DNA of 52,312 bases from Rhodospirillales bacterium (GTDB lineage: Bacteria > Pseudomonadota > Alphaproteobacteria > BOG-932 > Roseiterribacteraceae), in NCBI GenBank assembly GCA_003165335.1, contig PLTD01000121.1:1-52312 (forward strand). Direction: 5' to 3'. How positions within the stretch are numbered: position 1 is the first letter of the stretch; each line of letters opens with the position of its first letter. Made by a program: the position numbers and the translations under genes. Positions 1-8,376 of this stretch are shown here, in pieces. A model generated the notes under the pieces. That model ran no database searches, had not been told where the DNA came from, and was given only the letters and a program-made list of their open reading frames with translations.

Positions 1-457
1 ATGGGACAACGGGATAAGCCTCAAGCGCACCATTTAAAATCAACGTTGGTAAATTCAGGAACAGTAAGTAACACAGAAAAGCTAACCGTACATCTTGGAG
101 AACCAGTAAAATGATCCTGTAAACTAAAAATGCGCTAATGCCGTCGAACAATAACGATATCGACTTTATCTGCGTTACCCTATCGATTGCGCCATCGAGA
201 TAGGAAACGCTGGCCAACATATAGATGTACGGTGGAGTGTAATTGTAGAAATTGTCGGAAAGCGCCGCAAAGCGACTATGCGTCACGATATAATCGAACC
301 AGGGCAGCAAAAAGTCCTGCATGTCGTGGCTTTGGAACGGCAGAGCCATCCATCGAAAAAGCAAAGCTGACGTAATCAAAAGACCGCAAGTCGGATAAAA
401 ATATGCATCGCGCCGAAAGACTGGCGTCCCACTCGATTGATTTGCCGTTGTACTCAT
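1..457 (-). CDS. GT-C-like membrane glycosyltransferase, 3' end beyond window
   Basis: An open frame runs from an ATG at 457 to the left edge without a stop, giving about 152 residues of a longer protein. A GAAGGG ribosome site lies 9 bases before the ATG. A hydrophobic segment near residues 24-36 is followed by an acidic loop with HDMQDF and a Tyr/Pro-rich YNYTPPYIY stretch, then further hydrophobic helices. This pattern resembles polytopic GT-C glycosyltransferases that use lipid-linked sugars at the membrane, whose first luminal loop carries the acidic catalytic motif. The family call is from pattern recognition only. The gene diverges from an acyltransferase gene, which suggests a role in surface glycan synthesis or decoration (inference). 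Confidence 0.55.
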   Translation of the reverse strand, partial: MSTTANQSSGTPVFRRDAYFYPTCGLLITSALLFRWMALPFQSHDMQDFLLPWFDYIVTHSRFAALSDNFYNYTPPYIYMLASVSYLDGAIDRVTQIKSISLLFDGISAFLVYRIILLVLQDVRLAFLCYLLFLNLPTLILNGALEAYPVVP

Positions 458-574
458 GCCGCACAACCCTTCATGATGCATTTGGAAGTTACCGCGATAC
501 GCGGCGAGGTTGGCGAATATTTTCTACTTTTGGCGGCGCATTAAACTTAACCGCTTCCGGTTCTGCGCTTAGGG

Positions 575-1699
575 ATGAAATTCGCTTTGGCTGATAACCC
601 TTCTGCTGCCCCAGCGACCGCCCAAGCATCTAAACTTTCGGGCCTGGAGGCTGGACGTGGCGTTGCAGCGTTGCTCGTTGTTCTGCGTCACGCTGGGCAA
701 CATTGCTTTCTGGCCTATGGTTCTTTTCCCCTAGGGAAAATATTCAGTTTCGGTCACGCTGGCGTTGATTTTTTCTTTGTACTTAGCGGATTTATAATCT
801 TTCATGCGCATCAAAATGACATTGGACGGCCTGCGCGCTTGTTGCGCTATGTTGAACGTCGCGTCACCCGCATATATCCGCTTTATTGGATCGCCACGGC
901 ATTGGCACTCGTTGCGGCAGGACTATCAAACCATCCATTCCCCACACCCGAGAGCATAGTTACTTCGCTTATGTTACTACCCACAGTGGATTTTCCGGTC
1001 GTGAACGTGGCATGGACCCTCCAACAGGAAATGCTCTTCTACACGATTTTTGCGTTTTTAATTTGGAAGCAGCGAGTTGGGTTGATCATCTTCGCAGCTT
1101 GGCTGGCTCTGCTTATCGGCCTCCAAGTGCATCCGATTAGTTATGATTTCGGTCTGCTTGTTAAGTTAAGATCGTATTTCAATTTCGAATTTTTCATGGG
1201 AATGGGTGCCGCTTGGCTAACCGGCCGTGTTAAATTTGCCACCCCTCGTTTAGCACTAATGATCGGACTCGTAGCTTTCATCAGCGTAGGCGTCGCGGAA
1301 GACACCAGAACGGTGTCAAACTTTAGCATTTTCACCCATTTGGCTTATGGCTTCGCCGCGACCTCAATGGTCGTGGGGTTAGTCTCCTGGGAAAGAAGCG
1401 GCGGCTTCGTTGTACCTAGAATATTAACAATCCTGGGCAGTGCATCCTACTCAATCTACTTGGTGCATCTCTTGGTGATTGGTGCGATTTGGCAGGTACT
1501 CCTACTCCTCAAGCTGGATACAGCCTTGTCGGCATGGGTAGCTTACATTTTGCTTGTGAGCGGCGCTGCAATCGGCGGAGTGGTTGTTTCCAATCTTATA
1601 GAGAAGCCTGTGATCGCTGATATCAGACGCCGTTTGACTGTACCTGACCCACAGCCGCTTGCCATTACGGCTCCGACCCAATTCGGTCGGGAGCCTTAG
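575..1699 (+). CDS. Acyltransferase 3 (OafA/YrhL-like) membrane protein
   Basis: This 374-residue protein has about ten hydrophobic segments. The N-terminus carries the family signature: LEAGRGVAALLVVLRH (residues 24-39), then GHAGVDFFFVLSGF near residue 60, and ERRVTRIYPLYW near residue 90. Members of this family transfer acetyl, succinyl or other acyl groups to sugars of O-antigen, exopolysaccharide or Nod factors across the inner membrane. No fused SGNH domain is present. The ATG at 575 has only a TAGGG directly before it, so the start is uncertain by a few codons. It diverges from a putative GT-C glycosyltransferase, consistent with polysaccharide decoration. The substrate cannot be told from sequence. 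Confidence 0.85.
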   Translation: MKFALADNPSAAPATAQASKLSGLEAGRGVAALLVVLRHAGQHCFLAYGSFPLGKIFSFGHAGVDFFFVLSGFIIFHAHQNDIGRPARLLRYVERRVTRIYPLYWIATALALVAAGLSNHPFPTPESIVTSLMLLPTVDFPVVNVAWTLQQEMLFYTIFAFLIWKQRVGLIIFAAWLALLIGLQVHPISYDFGLLVKLRSYFNFEFFMGMGAAWLTGRVKFATPRLALMIGLVAFISVGVAEDTRTVSNFSIFTHLAYGFAATSMVVGLVSWERSGGFVVPRILTILGSASYSIYLVHLLVIGAIWQVLLLLKLDTALSAWVAYILLVSGAAIGGVVVSNLIEKPVIADIRRRLTVPDPQPLAITAPTQFGREP

Positions 1700-1815
1700 A
1701 GGATCCCGCTTTAGGGTCGGGGCTGCAACGCCAATTTGGTCAAACTTCATTTATGGTCTCGTCATCGCCGCTCTCACGGCCAAGACCATACAGTGAATTA
1801 AGCTATGCGGTTAGT

Positions 1816-2253
1816 TCACGCAGATTTTGGCTTGTAGAACAGGGAGAACAACGCGGTAAGAAGCGCCATGAGGAAGATACCTTCGATCACTTGAATAATC
1901 AGCATCTTCCAAGTTGTGTGATCGACCGCGACAAAGAATTGCATGTTCGGAATGACGACGAAAAACCCGCCCCAGATGCCCCACCAAATAGCATTGCCGA
2001 CGCTGCGCTGCGCGTAAAGGCGCAGGAATAGGTAGCAGAACATTGGCATCTGTGTGACGTAGGTCAGGAACAGGAATCCGAATAAGGTAGGTGTTATGCC
2101 TTCAGCCGGCCGGGACGGATAATCCGCTGCGGGATAGTCGCCGAAAATCTTCGGCGCCAGATGCTGGTGAAAAGCGATATCCAGCACGAAAATCACAATA
2201 GACAGAATGATCGTGACGATCAGGAAACGCGGCCACTCAATTTTCACAGTCAA
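1816..2253 (-). CDS. Small four-helix membrane protein, function unknown
   Basis: This 145-residue protein has four predicted membrane helices, roughly residues 10-29, 54-78, 88-110 and 116-141. The loop after helix 1 is rich in His, Pro and Tyr (HQHLAPKIF then YPAADYPSRP). I do not recognise the family. The start ATG at 2253 is preceded by a GGGAGGTT-like ribosome site (reverse complement of aacctccc at about 2260). It lies downstream of the short-chain dehydrogenase gene on the same strand, 136 bases away, so it may be a separate transcript. It converges with the acyltransferase gene. No cofactor motif is visible. Confidence 0.6.
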   Translation of the reverse strand: MTVKIEWPRFLIVTIILSIVIFVLDIAFHQHLAPKIFGDYPAADYPSRPAEGITPTLFGFLFLTYVTQMPMFCYLFLRLYAQRSVGNAIWWGIWGGFFVVIPNMQFFVAVDHTTWKMLIIQVIEGIFLMALLTALFSLFYKPKSA

Positions 2254-2389
2254 ATTAACCTCCCTATGAACGGCCCTTGAGCGAGCCGCTTGATTATCTG
2301 AACGTCAGTATAGCCTATGATATCGCTCTACCTACTGACCTGTTTTCGGTCTCAAGTTAGGTCCCTTTCGAGCGCGCAAAATCTGACCC

Positions 2390-3319
2390 TTACGCCAATC
2401 CGGCGACGATTTTCTCGGAAACTTCCCACAGCTTGGCCGCTAAGGCGGGATCTTCGGCATCTGGGCGTGGCTTGGCGACGTTGTTGTCGGCCCAATATTG
2501 GCCCGAAACCGTCGCAGCGGCAGGATTTACCGCGACATAACACTCGGTCGACGCCCCCTGCCCTACAGTCTTGAGAAAAAGAGCATCAGCAATGCCATAG
2601 CCGATCTTACCGATTATGGCCGGTATCGACATATGCCGCCCCAGATTAGTGTTGATGACACCGGGATGCACTGCGTTTGCAGTCCTTTTGGATCCGATAA
2701 ATCGGCGAGCCAATTCCTTAGCGAAAAGTAAGTTCGCGATTTTGGATTGACCATAAGCGGTCCACCCCTTGTAGCCGCGCTCGCCCGACAGATTGTCGAA
2801 TTGAATACCCTCCTTTGGTGCCATCAAATGCGCCGCACTGCTCAGCATTACGACCCGGCCATCATCCGACAGTCGATCGAGCAGGCCGGTGACCAGAATG
2901 AAATGGCCGATATGGTTGGTGAAGAATTGCAACTCATAGCCAAAAGCCTGGTTCAGCTTAGGCAGAGCCATGATCCCCGCATTGGCAATCACCGCATCAA
3001 GCGGGACTCCCAATTTCTGAACCGCCGCAACACAGGCACGTACAGACGCCGGGTCAGCCAATTCGCATGCCAAGCCGGTCACCTTTCCGCCAACTTTGGT
3101 TGCGGCCTCTCGGGCCTTCGCTTCTGTTCGCGCAGTCCCGATAACATGGGCGCCGCGGGCAGCGAGCACACGCATTGATTCGAAACCTAGACCCGAATTG
3201 CATCCCGTCACTAGGATCGTTTTTCCGACGAGAGACAGCCCGGCGGTAACGTCTTCTGCAGTTGAGCCATAGCCGAACCCGGTGGGACCCTTCGATTTCA
3301 GCAAGGCGTAGAGCGACAT
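2390..3319 (-). CDS. Short-chain dehydrogenase/reductase (retinol dehydrogenase-like)
   Basis: A 309-residue classical-type SDR with an NAD(P)-dependent oxidoreductase fold. The dinucleotide motif TGCNSGLG is at residues 38-45, the NAG motif at 113-115, the catalytic Ser at 160/161 and the catalytic YxxxK at Tyr189/Lys193. Its length and the C-terminal YWADN segment fit the retinol dehydrogenase/WW-domain oxidoreductase-like branch, where bacterial members act on diverse alcohols and ketones. About 30 residues precede the Rossmann fold, as is usual in that branch. It follows the keto-acid cleavage gene on the same strand with 44 bases between, so co-transcription is plausible. The substrate is unknown. 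Confidence 0.85.
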   Translation of the reverse strand: MSLYALLKSKGPTGFGYGSTAEDVTAGLSLVGKTILVTGCNSGLGFESMRVLAARGAHVIGTARTEAKAREAATKVGGKVTGLACELADPASVRACVAAVQKLGVPLDAVIANAGIMALPKLNQAFGYELQFFTNHIGHFILVTGLLDRLSDDGRVVMLSSAAHLMAPKEGIQFDNLSGERGYKGWTAYGQSKIANLLFAKELARRFIGSKRTANAVHPGVINTNLGRHMSIPAIIGKIGYGIADALFLKTVGQGASTECYVAVNPAAATVSGQYWADNNVAKPRPDAEDPALAAKLWEVSEKIVAGLA

Positions 3320-3363
3320 GTTCTGGTACCCTCGATTGATATGAGTTGAGTTCTATAGGAAAA

Positions 3364-4260
3364 TCATCGCCTGGGCAGACCTAATATCTCTGCTGCGGTG
3401 CGTGAATCGGCAACCGGGCGACCCACTTCTCGGGCAATCGCGACAACCTCCTCGATCAATTCGCGATTGGTGGGCGTACGATCTGCAGCATGGTCTTCCA
3501 TGCCGATCCGAACATGACCGCCTTGCTCGATAGCCATGCGCGTCAAACCACTTGCGGTGACATCCCCGCCCGGCACTGCAACTGACCAAGGCAAACCACT
3601 ACCCTCGATCATTTCGACATAGGCTTCGAGTGCCTTACGTGTCGGATTCATGCTGAAAAACTTGAATCCGCCTTTCTTGAAATCCATGAAGTTGTAATCC
3701 CCGGCAAAATAAAATTTCACCATCGCCCCGGACGGCAAGCGGCCGGCGCGATGATAGGCCAAAGTCGTCTGTAGATAGGAAGGGTCGTAAATCGCGATCG
3801 ATGGTCCAAGACGGTGCCGGCCCATGAGGTCGAGCAGATATTCAATCTCCTCAAATGGCACGGAGTAGACCGCGCGAAAGCTTCCCGGCAGACCGTTTTC
3901 GCCTGAATTCGCCATATTGATCGAACCTGGATCGAGCACGCTCATTCGAATCAGACCGGACTGAGCCATCAGCTCGGTGTGTTCCCAACGCTCCTTGAGC
4001 GTACCACCGGCCCCAGCTGTGGGGCAGAGAATCGCATCTGGCTCGGTCGCAATGATTGCTCGATAGGCAGCGAGATATCGATCGGTTGCGGGCTGGCCCA
4101 ATACTGTCAGTTTTTCGATATGACTATGGATGACGCTTGCCCCTGCGGCTATGCACTCGAGTGCGTCGGCAGCAACTTCCTCAGGCGTATAAGGAACATG
4201 CGGGTTGTGCGATCTGGGCGTATTGCCGTTGATTGCGGCTTCGATGATGAGCGGCGTCAT
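3364..4260 (-). CDS. 3-keto-5-aminohexanoate cleavage enzyme family (BKACE)
   Basis: A 298-residue protein of the beta-keto acid cleavage enzyme family. These TIM-barrel enzymes condense a beta-keto acid with acetyl-CoA, releasing acetoacetate and a new CoA ester. Seen here: the N-terminal LIIEAAINGN, the metal-binding HSH motif at residues 46-48, the PTAGAGG segment near 80, and GHVRIGMEDH near 230, which is the conserved family motif. An upstream in-frame ATG at 4356 would add 32 basic residues with no counterpart in the family. I chose 4260 because AGGGGAA lies just before it and the protein then has normal length. It diverges from a class II aldolase family gene. The physiological beta-keto acid is not evident. 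Confidence 0.85.
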   Translation of the reverse strand: MTPLIIEAAINGNTPRSHNPHVPYTPEEVAADALECIAAGASVIHSHIEKLTVLGQPATDRYLAAYRAIIATEPDAILCPTAGAGGTLKERWEHTELMAQSGLIRMSVLDPGSINMANSGENGLPGSFRAVYSVPFEEIEYLLDLMGRHRLGPSIAIYDPSYLQTTLAYHRAGRLPSGAMVKFYFAGDYNFMDFKKGGFKFFSMNPTRKALEAYVEMIEGSGLPWSVAVPGGDVTASGLTRMAIEQGGHVRIGMEDHAADRTPTNRELIEEVVAIAREVGRPVADSRTAAEILGLPRR

Positions 4261-4418
4261 GCTTTCCCCTGTCCGTTTCTTTCGGCCCTTCGCCGTTTTC
4301 CCGATAGTGGCGGGAAACAGCGCGATATGGAAGCGGGACGGTGGAGGATTGTGCACCTATGAAGCGGCACTGGGATGAGATAATTTCGATCGCAAGGGAC
4401 GCGACTTGGGGGGTGAGC

Positions 4419-5240
4419 ATGGCAAAGCTGGCGGCAAGCAGTTTCCTGCACAATTCAGACGACCGGATCAGCCCCGAAGAATGGGATCTGCGGGTCAATC
4501 TCGCGGCATGCTACCGACTGATGGATCGGTTTGGCATGACCGATATGATCTACAATCATATTTCAGCGCGGATTCCCGGTACCGAGCATTTCCTGATCAA
4601 CCCCTATGGCTTGCTCTATACGCAGATTACTGCGTCGACCCTGATCAAAGTGAATCTGAACGGGACGATTATCTCGAAGAGCGACGATGCCTATTCAGTC
4701 AATATGGGGGGCTTTACTATTCACAGCGCTGTCCATGCAGCGAGACCTGATGTGCATTGCGTCATCCACACCCATACGCGTGCGGGCATGGCAGTTTCGG
4801 CGTTGAAATGCGGCTTGCTGCCAATTTCGCAAACCGCCATGCGCTTCAGCGACATCGCATATCATGACTATGAAGGGGTCACGATCGATACGGACGAATG
4901 CGCCAGGCTGTCGGCTCATCTGGGTAACAGGAACGCGATGATATTGCGCAATCACGGGCTAATGGTTTGCGCAGAAAGCATTCCTCAGGCATTCAACGCC
5001 ATCTATTGGCTTGAGCGTGCCTGCCAGATCCAGATTGACGCGCTATCGTGCAATCGCGAGCTGGAGGTTCCTCCTCTGGAGATCATCGAGAAGACCCGCC
5101 AGACCTATATCGACGCCGAGGCAACGCTGGAAAAGAACGCCAGCCCCGGAGCGGCTCAAAAGGCCAAATCCTACGGTTTTCTGGAGTGGCCGGCCCTAAT
5201 TCGAGCGCTCGACCAGACAGATCAATCATACCGCAGTTAA
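4419..5240 (+). CDS. Class II aldolase/adducin family protein
   Basis: A 273-residue member of the class II aldolase/adducin family, whose enzymes use a divalent metal bound by histidines to cleave or form carbon-carbon bonds or to decarboxylate. Visible motifs are NHISARIPG near residue 46, INPYGLLY near 61, the metal-binding HTHTRAGMAVSA near 118-129, and LRNHGLMV near 177-184. Earlier in-frame ATGs exist at 4341 and 4359, but 4419 has a GGGGGGTGAG ribosome site and gives a family-like N-terminus. The gene diverges from the BKACE-family gene, which suggests both serve one small-molecule pathway with keto-acid intermediates (inference). The substrate is unknown. Confidence 0.8.
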   Translation: MAKLAASSFLHNSDDRISPEEWDLRVNLAACYRLMDRFGMTDMIYNHISARIPGTEHFLINPYGLLYTQITASTLIKVNLNGTIISKSDDAYSVNMGGFTIHSAVHAARPDVHCVIHTHTRAGMAVSALKCGLLPISQTAMRFSDIAYHDYEGVTIDTDECARLSAHLGNRNAMILRNHGLMVCAESIPQAFNAIYWLERACQIQIDALSCNRELEVPPLEIIEKTRQTYIDAEATLEKNASPGAAQKAKSYGFLEWPALIRALDQTDQSYRS

Positions 5241-5323
5241 GCCGGAGCACCGAATTGGCGAGGAACTTTTAACTTTTCGCAAAGCGCGATTTTCGATATC
5301 CGGTAGAGGCGAAGTAGCTGAAT

Positions 5324-6502
5324 TCAAAGAACTGCGATTATTTCACTGGCTGAGGCACTGGCGTTGGAACCACTCGGGACCAGCGACGGATAAATCTCGC
5401 GATGCATCGGAATCCTGATCGAAAACGAGGTCCCTTTGTTCGGCCAAGATTCGATGCCTACGTCGCCGCCAATAGCTTCGACATTGTTCCGTACGACATC
5501 CAACCCAACGCCCCGCCCGGATATGCTGGTTACCTCGTCGAGCGTCGAAAAGCCCGGCAGGAGAACGAAGCGGAAAACAATTCGGTCTGACATTGCGAGC
5601 AATTCGGTTTCTGTAGCCAACCGATGTTCCGCCGCTTTGCGGCGAATCATCTCAGCATCGAGCCCTCGCCCATCATCCTCAATCGCGATGACGACAAAAT
5701 CGCCGTCATAGAACGCTCGCAAGCGGATCTGTCCCACCCGTGATTTGCCCGAGGCCTGACGAACCTCGGGCAACTCCAGTCCGTGATCTGCGGCATTGCG
5801 CACAAGGTGAATGAGGGGATCCCTTATCAGATTCAGGACCTGCCGGTTTAGTTCGATATCGGCCCCCTCCTGTACAAGCGCGATCTTCTTTCCAAGCTTA
5901 CTCGCCAGGTCGCGCGTAACGCGTGCAAGCATGGACCAAATGTCGCCTATCCGCTGTCCGCTCGTCCCCGTGGACGGGAATCCTTCATGCATTTGGACGA
6001 GAGGATCCCGACCCATAGCGGACGAAGTGACACCAGCCACCGGTGGCAAAGATGGATCCGGCGGTCCTGACGTCGTCGCGAAGAGCGCCTGCAACGAAAT
6101 CGGATCAATCGATGCGTTCTGGGAAAGAGCTGGCGAGTGCAGAGCGCACAACTCGGCCAACAAGCCCCCGTCACTATCGCCTTCGTCACCAGATGACTCG
6201 ATAGCCTCGACAATTGATCGCATCGCGGCGACGGACCGTCTCAATGTCGCGATTATATATGGAGTCGGCGGCAGCGCGCGCGAACGCACGAGGCTGAGCA
6301 TTCCCTCAGTCGCATGGCATATCTGTCCCATTTTGGACAATCCGAGAAATCCGCAGGTTCCTTTGATATTGTGAAACATGCGAAATGCGTTAGAGATCAG
6401 CGCGGCATCTACTGGCCTTTCCTCTAGTTTTCCGAGATCTGCATCGAGGGAGTTCAGAGCCTGAACGACCTCAATCAGGAAATCTGGGACGCATTCATCC
6501 AT
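5324..6502 (-). CDS. cheA: Minimal CheA-like histidine kinase lacking the CheW-like domain
   Basis: A 392-residue CheA-type kinase; complete CheA proteins are usually 600-750 residues. The N-terminal Hpt domain has the phospho-accepting His44 in FHNIKG. After a Pro/Ser-rich linker (about 125-180) comes a short helical piece, then a CheA-type ATPase domain with N box HLVRNAADHG (232-241), G1 DDGRG (276-280), G2 GRGVGLD (329-335) and GTSFSIRIP (357-365). The protein ends there. There is no P5 (CheW-like) receptor-coupling domain, no P2, and most of the P3 dimerisation hairpin is missing. It diverges from cheY, its likely phosphorylation target. No receptors, cheW, cheR or cheB are in the window. 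How it is controlled without P5 is unclear. Confidence 0.8.
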   Translation of the reverse strand: MDECVPDFLIEVVQALNSLDADLGKLEERPVDAALISNAFRMFHNIKGTCGFLGLSKMGQICHATEGMLSLVRSRALPPTPYIIATLRRSVAAMRSIVEAIESSGDEGDSDGGLLAELCALHSPALSQNASIDPISLQALFATTSGPPDPSLPPVAGVTSSAMGRDPLVQMHEGFPSTGTSGQRIGDIWSMLARVTRDLASKLGKKIALVQEGADIELNRQVLNLIRDPLIHLVRNAADHGLELPEVRQASGKSRVGQIRLRAFYDGDFVVIAIEDDGRGLDAEMIRRKAAEHRLATETELLAMSDRIVFRFVLLPGFSTLDEVTSISGRGVGLDVVRNNVEAIGGDVGIESWPNKGTSFSIRIPMHREIYPSLVPSGSNASASASEIIAVL

Positions 6503-6629
6503 TTCAACCCTACGAACTCATCATTTCATGGCACGGGGCCAGGCTATATTTTTTTATTGCGAAAATCTACAATAATGCTAAATACCTCTAGCCGCTTTTC
6601 CATTTGGCTGGCCTACGTATGGAGAAACC

Positions 6630-6992
6630 ATGAGAATCCTAGTCGTTGACGACTTCCCAAGCATGCGCCGAATTTTGCGAAATCTCCTTAATAAAATTGG
6701 AATTTCGGAAGTCGAAAAAGCCGAAAACGGCGCCGAGGCTTACGAGAAGCTCAGAAATTCAAAGTTCGATTTGGTTATTGCCGATTGGAACATGGAGCCT
6801 GTCACGGGGCTCGAGCTGATCCAAAGGGTTCGCAACGATGCGAGGGTCGCAGGTACCCCCTTCATCATGGTCACCGCCGAGAGCAAAACCGAGAATGTGA
6901 TCGAGGCCAAAAAAGCGGGCGTGAACAATTATATTGTAAAACCGTTCACAGCGGACGTACTGAAGGCCAAAATCGCAGCCGTCATGGGCTAA
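6630..6992 (+). CDS. cheY: CheY-type single-domain response regulator
   Basis: A 120-residue receiver domain with no output domain. The acidic pocket is Asp7/Asp8, the phosphoacceptor is Asp52, the switch Thr is Thr82 and the conserved Lys is Lys104 in IVKPF. Phosphorylated CheY normally binds FliM and FliN at the motor switch to change rotation or speed. A GGAGAAACC ribosome site precedes the ATG. It heads a plus-strand group with fliK (10 bases downstream) and flgD, and diverges from the minimal CheA gene. That layout suggests CheA-CheY form a partner pair made together with structural genes. Confidence 0.92.
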   Translation: MRILVVDDFPSMRRILRNLLNKIGISEVEKAENGAEAYEKLRNSKFDLVIADWNMEPVTGLELIQRVRNDARVAGTPFIMVTAESKTENVIEAKKAGVNNYIVKPFTADVLKAKIAAVMG

Positions 6993-7002
6993 GGTGGCGC
7001 GC

Positions 7003-8355
7003 ATGGCAATGTCCGGGGCGGCGGCCTTTGAGGTAAATGGCCTCAATAATGCGCCCAATCAAAAGCCGGCGTCCTCTCCACCGGCGGAGAGCTTCGCTGC
7101 TTTCCTGGACTCTGCACCAGGCCGATTGGCGCAGAAAGATGCCCCATCACCGGGCACCGTTACATCACTTCAAGGTCAGGGGAATTCGACCGCGCTGACA
7201 AAAAGCCTGACTAATCGCACCGCACTGCCAGGACAACAGCCAGCCCGCAAGCCGGCCAATGGCAATCCGAGCGCCGAAAGTCAAACAGCCGCCGCTCAGA
7301 CCTCGCCGCCATCGACGATGACCCTGGTGCAGCCGCTGTCCGCCGTCGCGAGTTCCACCACCCCACCGACTGCATCGTCCCAGGACGCCGAGGCGGGTAA
7401 AAAATTATGCGAAACTCCAGAATATGATCTCGGTACAGAAAACGCAGCGACGATAGCGTCTGGAACGCAGGTTCCTGGAATGGTGGCTCCTGGAATGGTG
7501 CCTCCTGGGACTACGGTTCCTGTGACGGCGGCTCCAAGCGCACCGTCGCCTATTGCGATATCGCCCCAAATCGCCGCGCCGCTACAGGCCGCTGCATCCC
7601 CTAGCAAGGCCGCATTGGGATCGGAGCAACGGGTCGCCGGACGCAAAGCCGTCCCCTCAGACGGGTCTTCAACCGCAGCCGATAGCGATCAGGACGGGAA
7701 CTCGGCGAACTTGCCAATCGTGCAGTTAGCCGATTTGAGCGACCAACCGGCAACGGCCGTAGCATTATCGTCAGCGTCAAGTCTCACTGCCGCCAAGACC
7801 AGCGCCATCGACCCGGGCATAAGCAATACCGTCCCAGGGGATACTTCCCTGTCCAATTTGATAAGCGTAGCCGGGAGCAACCCGCCGGCACAACCGGCCG
7901 GGATCGAGGCAGTCGCCGCATCAACCGTTCCCCTCGCCCCGGCACCGCTGAACTCGGCGGCGACGGCCGGAGCGAACCGAGCTGTGGCCTTGCGAATCAG
8001 CCGCGCTATTGCTTCAGGTGAAGATACTCTGACAATCGATTTGCATCCCGCTGAGTTGGGCCATGTTGCCGTAAAGCTGGCGTTTCATGGCAATAGTGTC
8101 GATGTACAGATGGTTGTCGGCCGCCAGGAAACATTTCAGGCGTTCAACCAAGACCGTGCGGCGCTGGAACAACAGTTCAGCCAAGCCGGGATCAATCTCG
8201 GCTCCGGTGGCTTGGACTTACGCTACAGCCAAACTCCTACGACGGTCCCCGAACAGACCGGCTTTTCAGGCTCACTTCAATCGGATGACGGGGCGAGCGA
8301 TCCGCAAGCCCGCACCATTTTCCTAGGCGATAACCTGGTCAATATCATTGCTTGA
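7003..8355 (+). CDS. fliK: Flagellar hook-length control protein FliK
   Basis: A 450-residue protein with a long low-complexity Ala/Pro/Ser/Thr N-terminal region and a folded C-terminal domain. The C-terminal part has the FliK core LTIDLHPAELGHVAVKL (near residues 345-361) followed by a helix-rich stretch ending at a QAGINLG segment. FliK measures hook length and triggers the FlhB substrate switch from hook to filament proteins. I chose ATG 7003 because AAGG of the preceding cheY stop region lies 8 bases upstream; a GTG at 6994 and an ATG at 7009 are alternatives. Residues near 157-170 contain tandem Pro-Gly-Met-Val units encoded by a 15-base repeat. FlgD follows 21 bases downstream. Confidence 0.88.
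   Translation: MAMSGAAAFEVNGLNNAPNQKPASSPPAESFAAFLDSAPGRLAQKDAPSPGTVTSLQGQGNSTALTKSLTNRTALPGQQPARKPANGNPSAESQTAAAQTSPPSTMTLVQPLSAVASSTTPPTASSQDAEAGKKLCETPEYDLGTENAATIASGTQVPGMVAPGMVPPGTTVPVTAAPSAPSPIAISPQIAAPLQAAASPSKAALGSEQRVAGRKAVPSDGSSTAADSDQDGNSANLPIVQLADLSDQPATAVALSSASSLTAAKTSAIDPGISNTVPGDTSLSNLISVAGSNPPAQPAGIEAVAASTVPLAPAPLNSAATAGANRAVALRISRAIASGEDTLTIDLHPAELGHVAVKLAFHGNSVDVQMVVGRQETFQAFNQDRAALEQQFSQAGINLGSGGLDLRYSQTPTTVPEQTGFSGSLQSDDGASDPQARTIFLGDNLVNIIA
7474..7503 (+). repeat. 15-base tandem repeat inside fliK
   Basis: Two adjacent copies of a 15-base unit beginning CCTGGAATGGTG, with a third decayed partial copy after them. They encode repeated Pro-Gly-Met-Val units in the disordered N-terminal region of FliK, where length variation would be tolerated. 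Confidence 0.75.
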
Positions 8356-8376
8356 ATCACACGGAAGGCAGTTCTC

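Noticed and set aside
276-464. Minus-strand frame overlapping the start of the GT-C-like gene
   Set aside because: It is a shifted frame of the truncated glycosyltransferase, with a GTG start and no hydrophobic pattern.
1753-1789. ATGGTCT...AGACCAT inverted repeat after the acyltransferase gene
   Set aside because: Seven-base arms with a 23-base loop and no T run; too weak for a terminator call.
6528-6546. TGGCACGGGGCCAGGC as a sigma-54 promoter for cheY
   Set aside because: The -24 half is perfect, but the GC lies 11 rather than 10 bases from GG and no TTGC is present.
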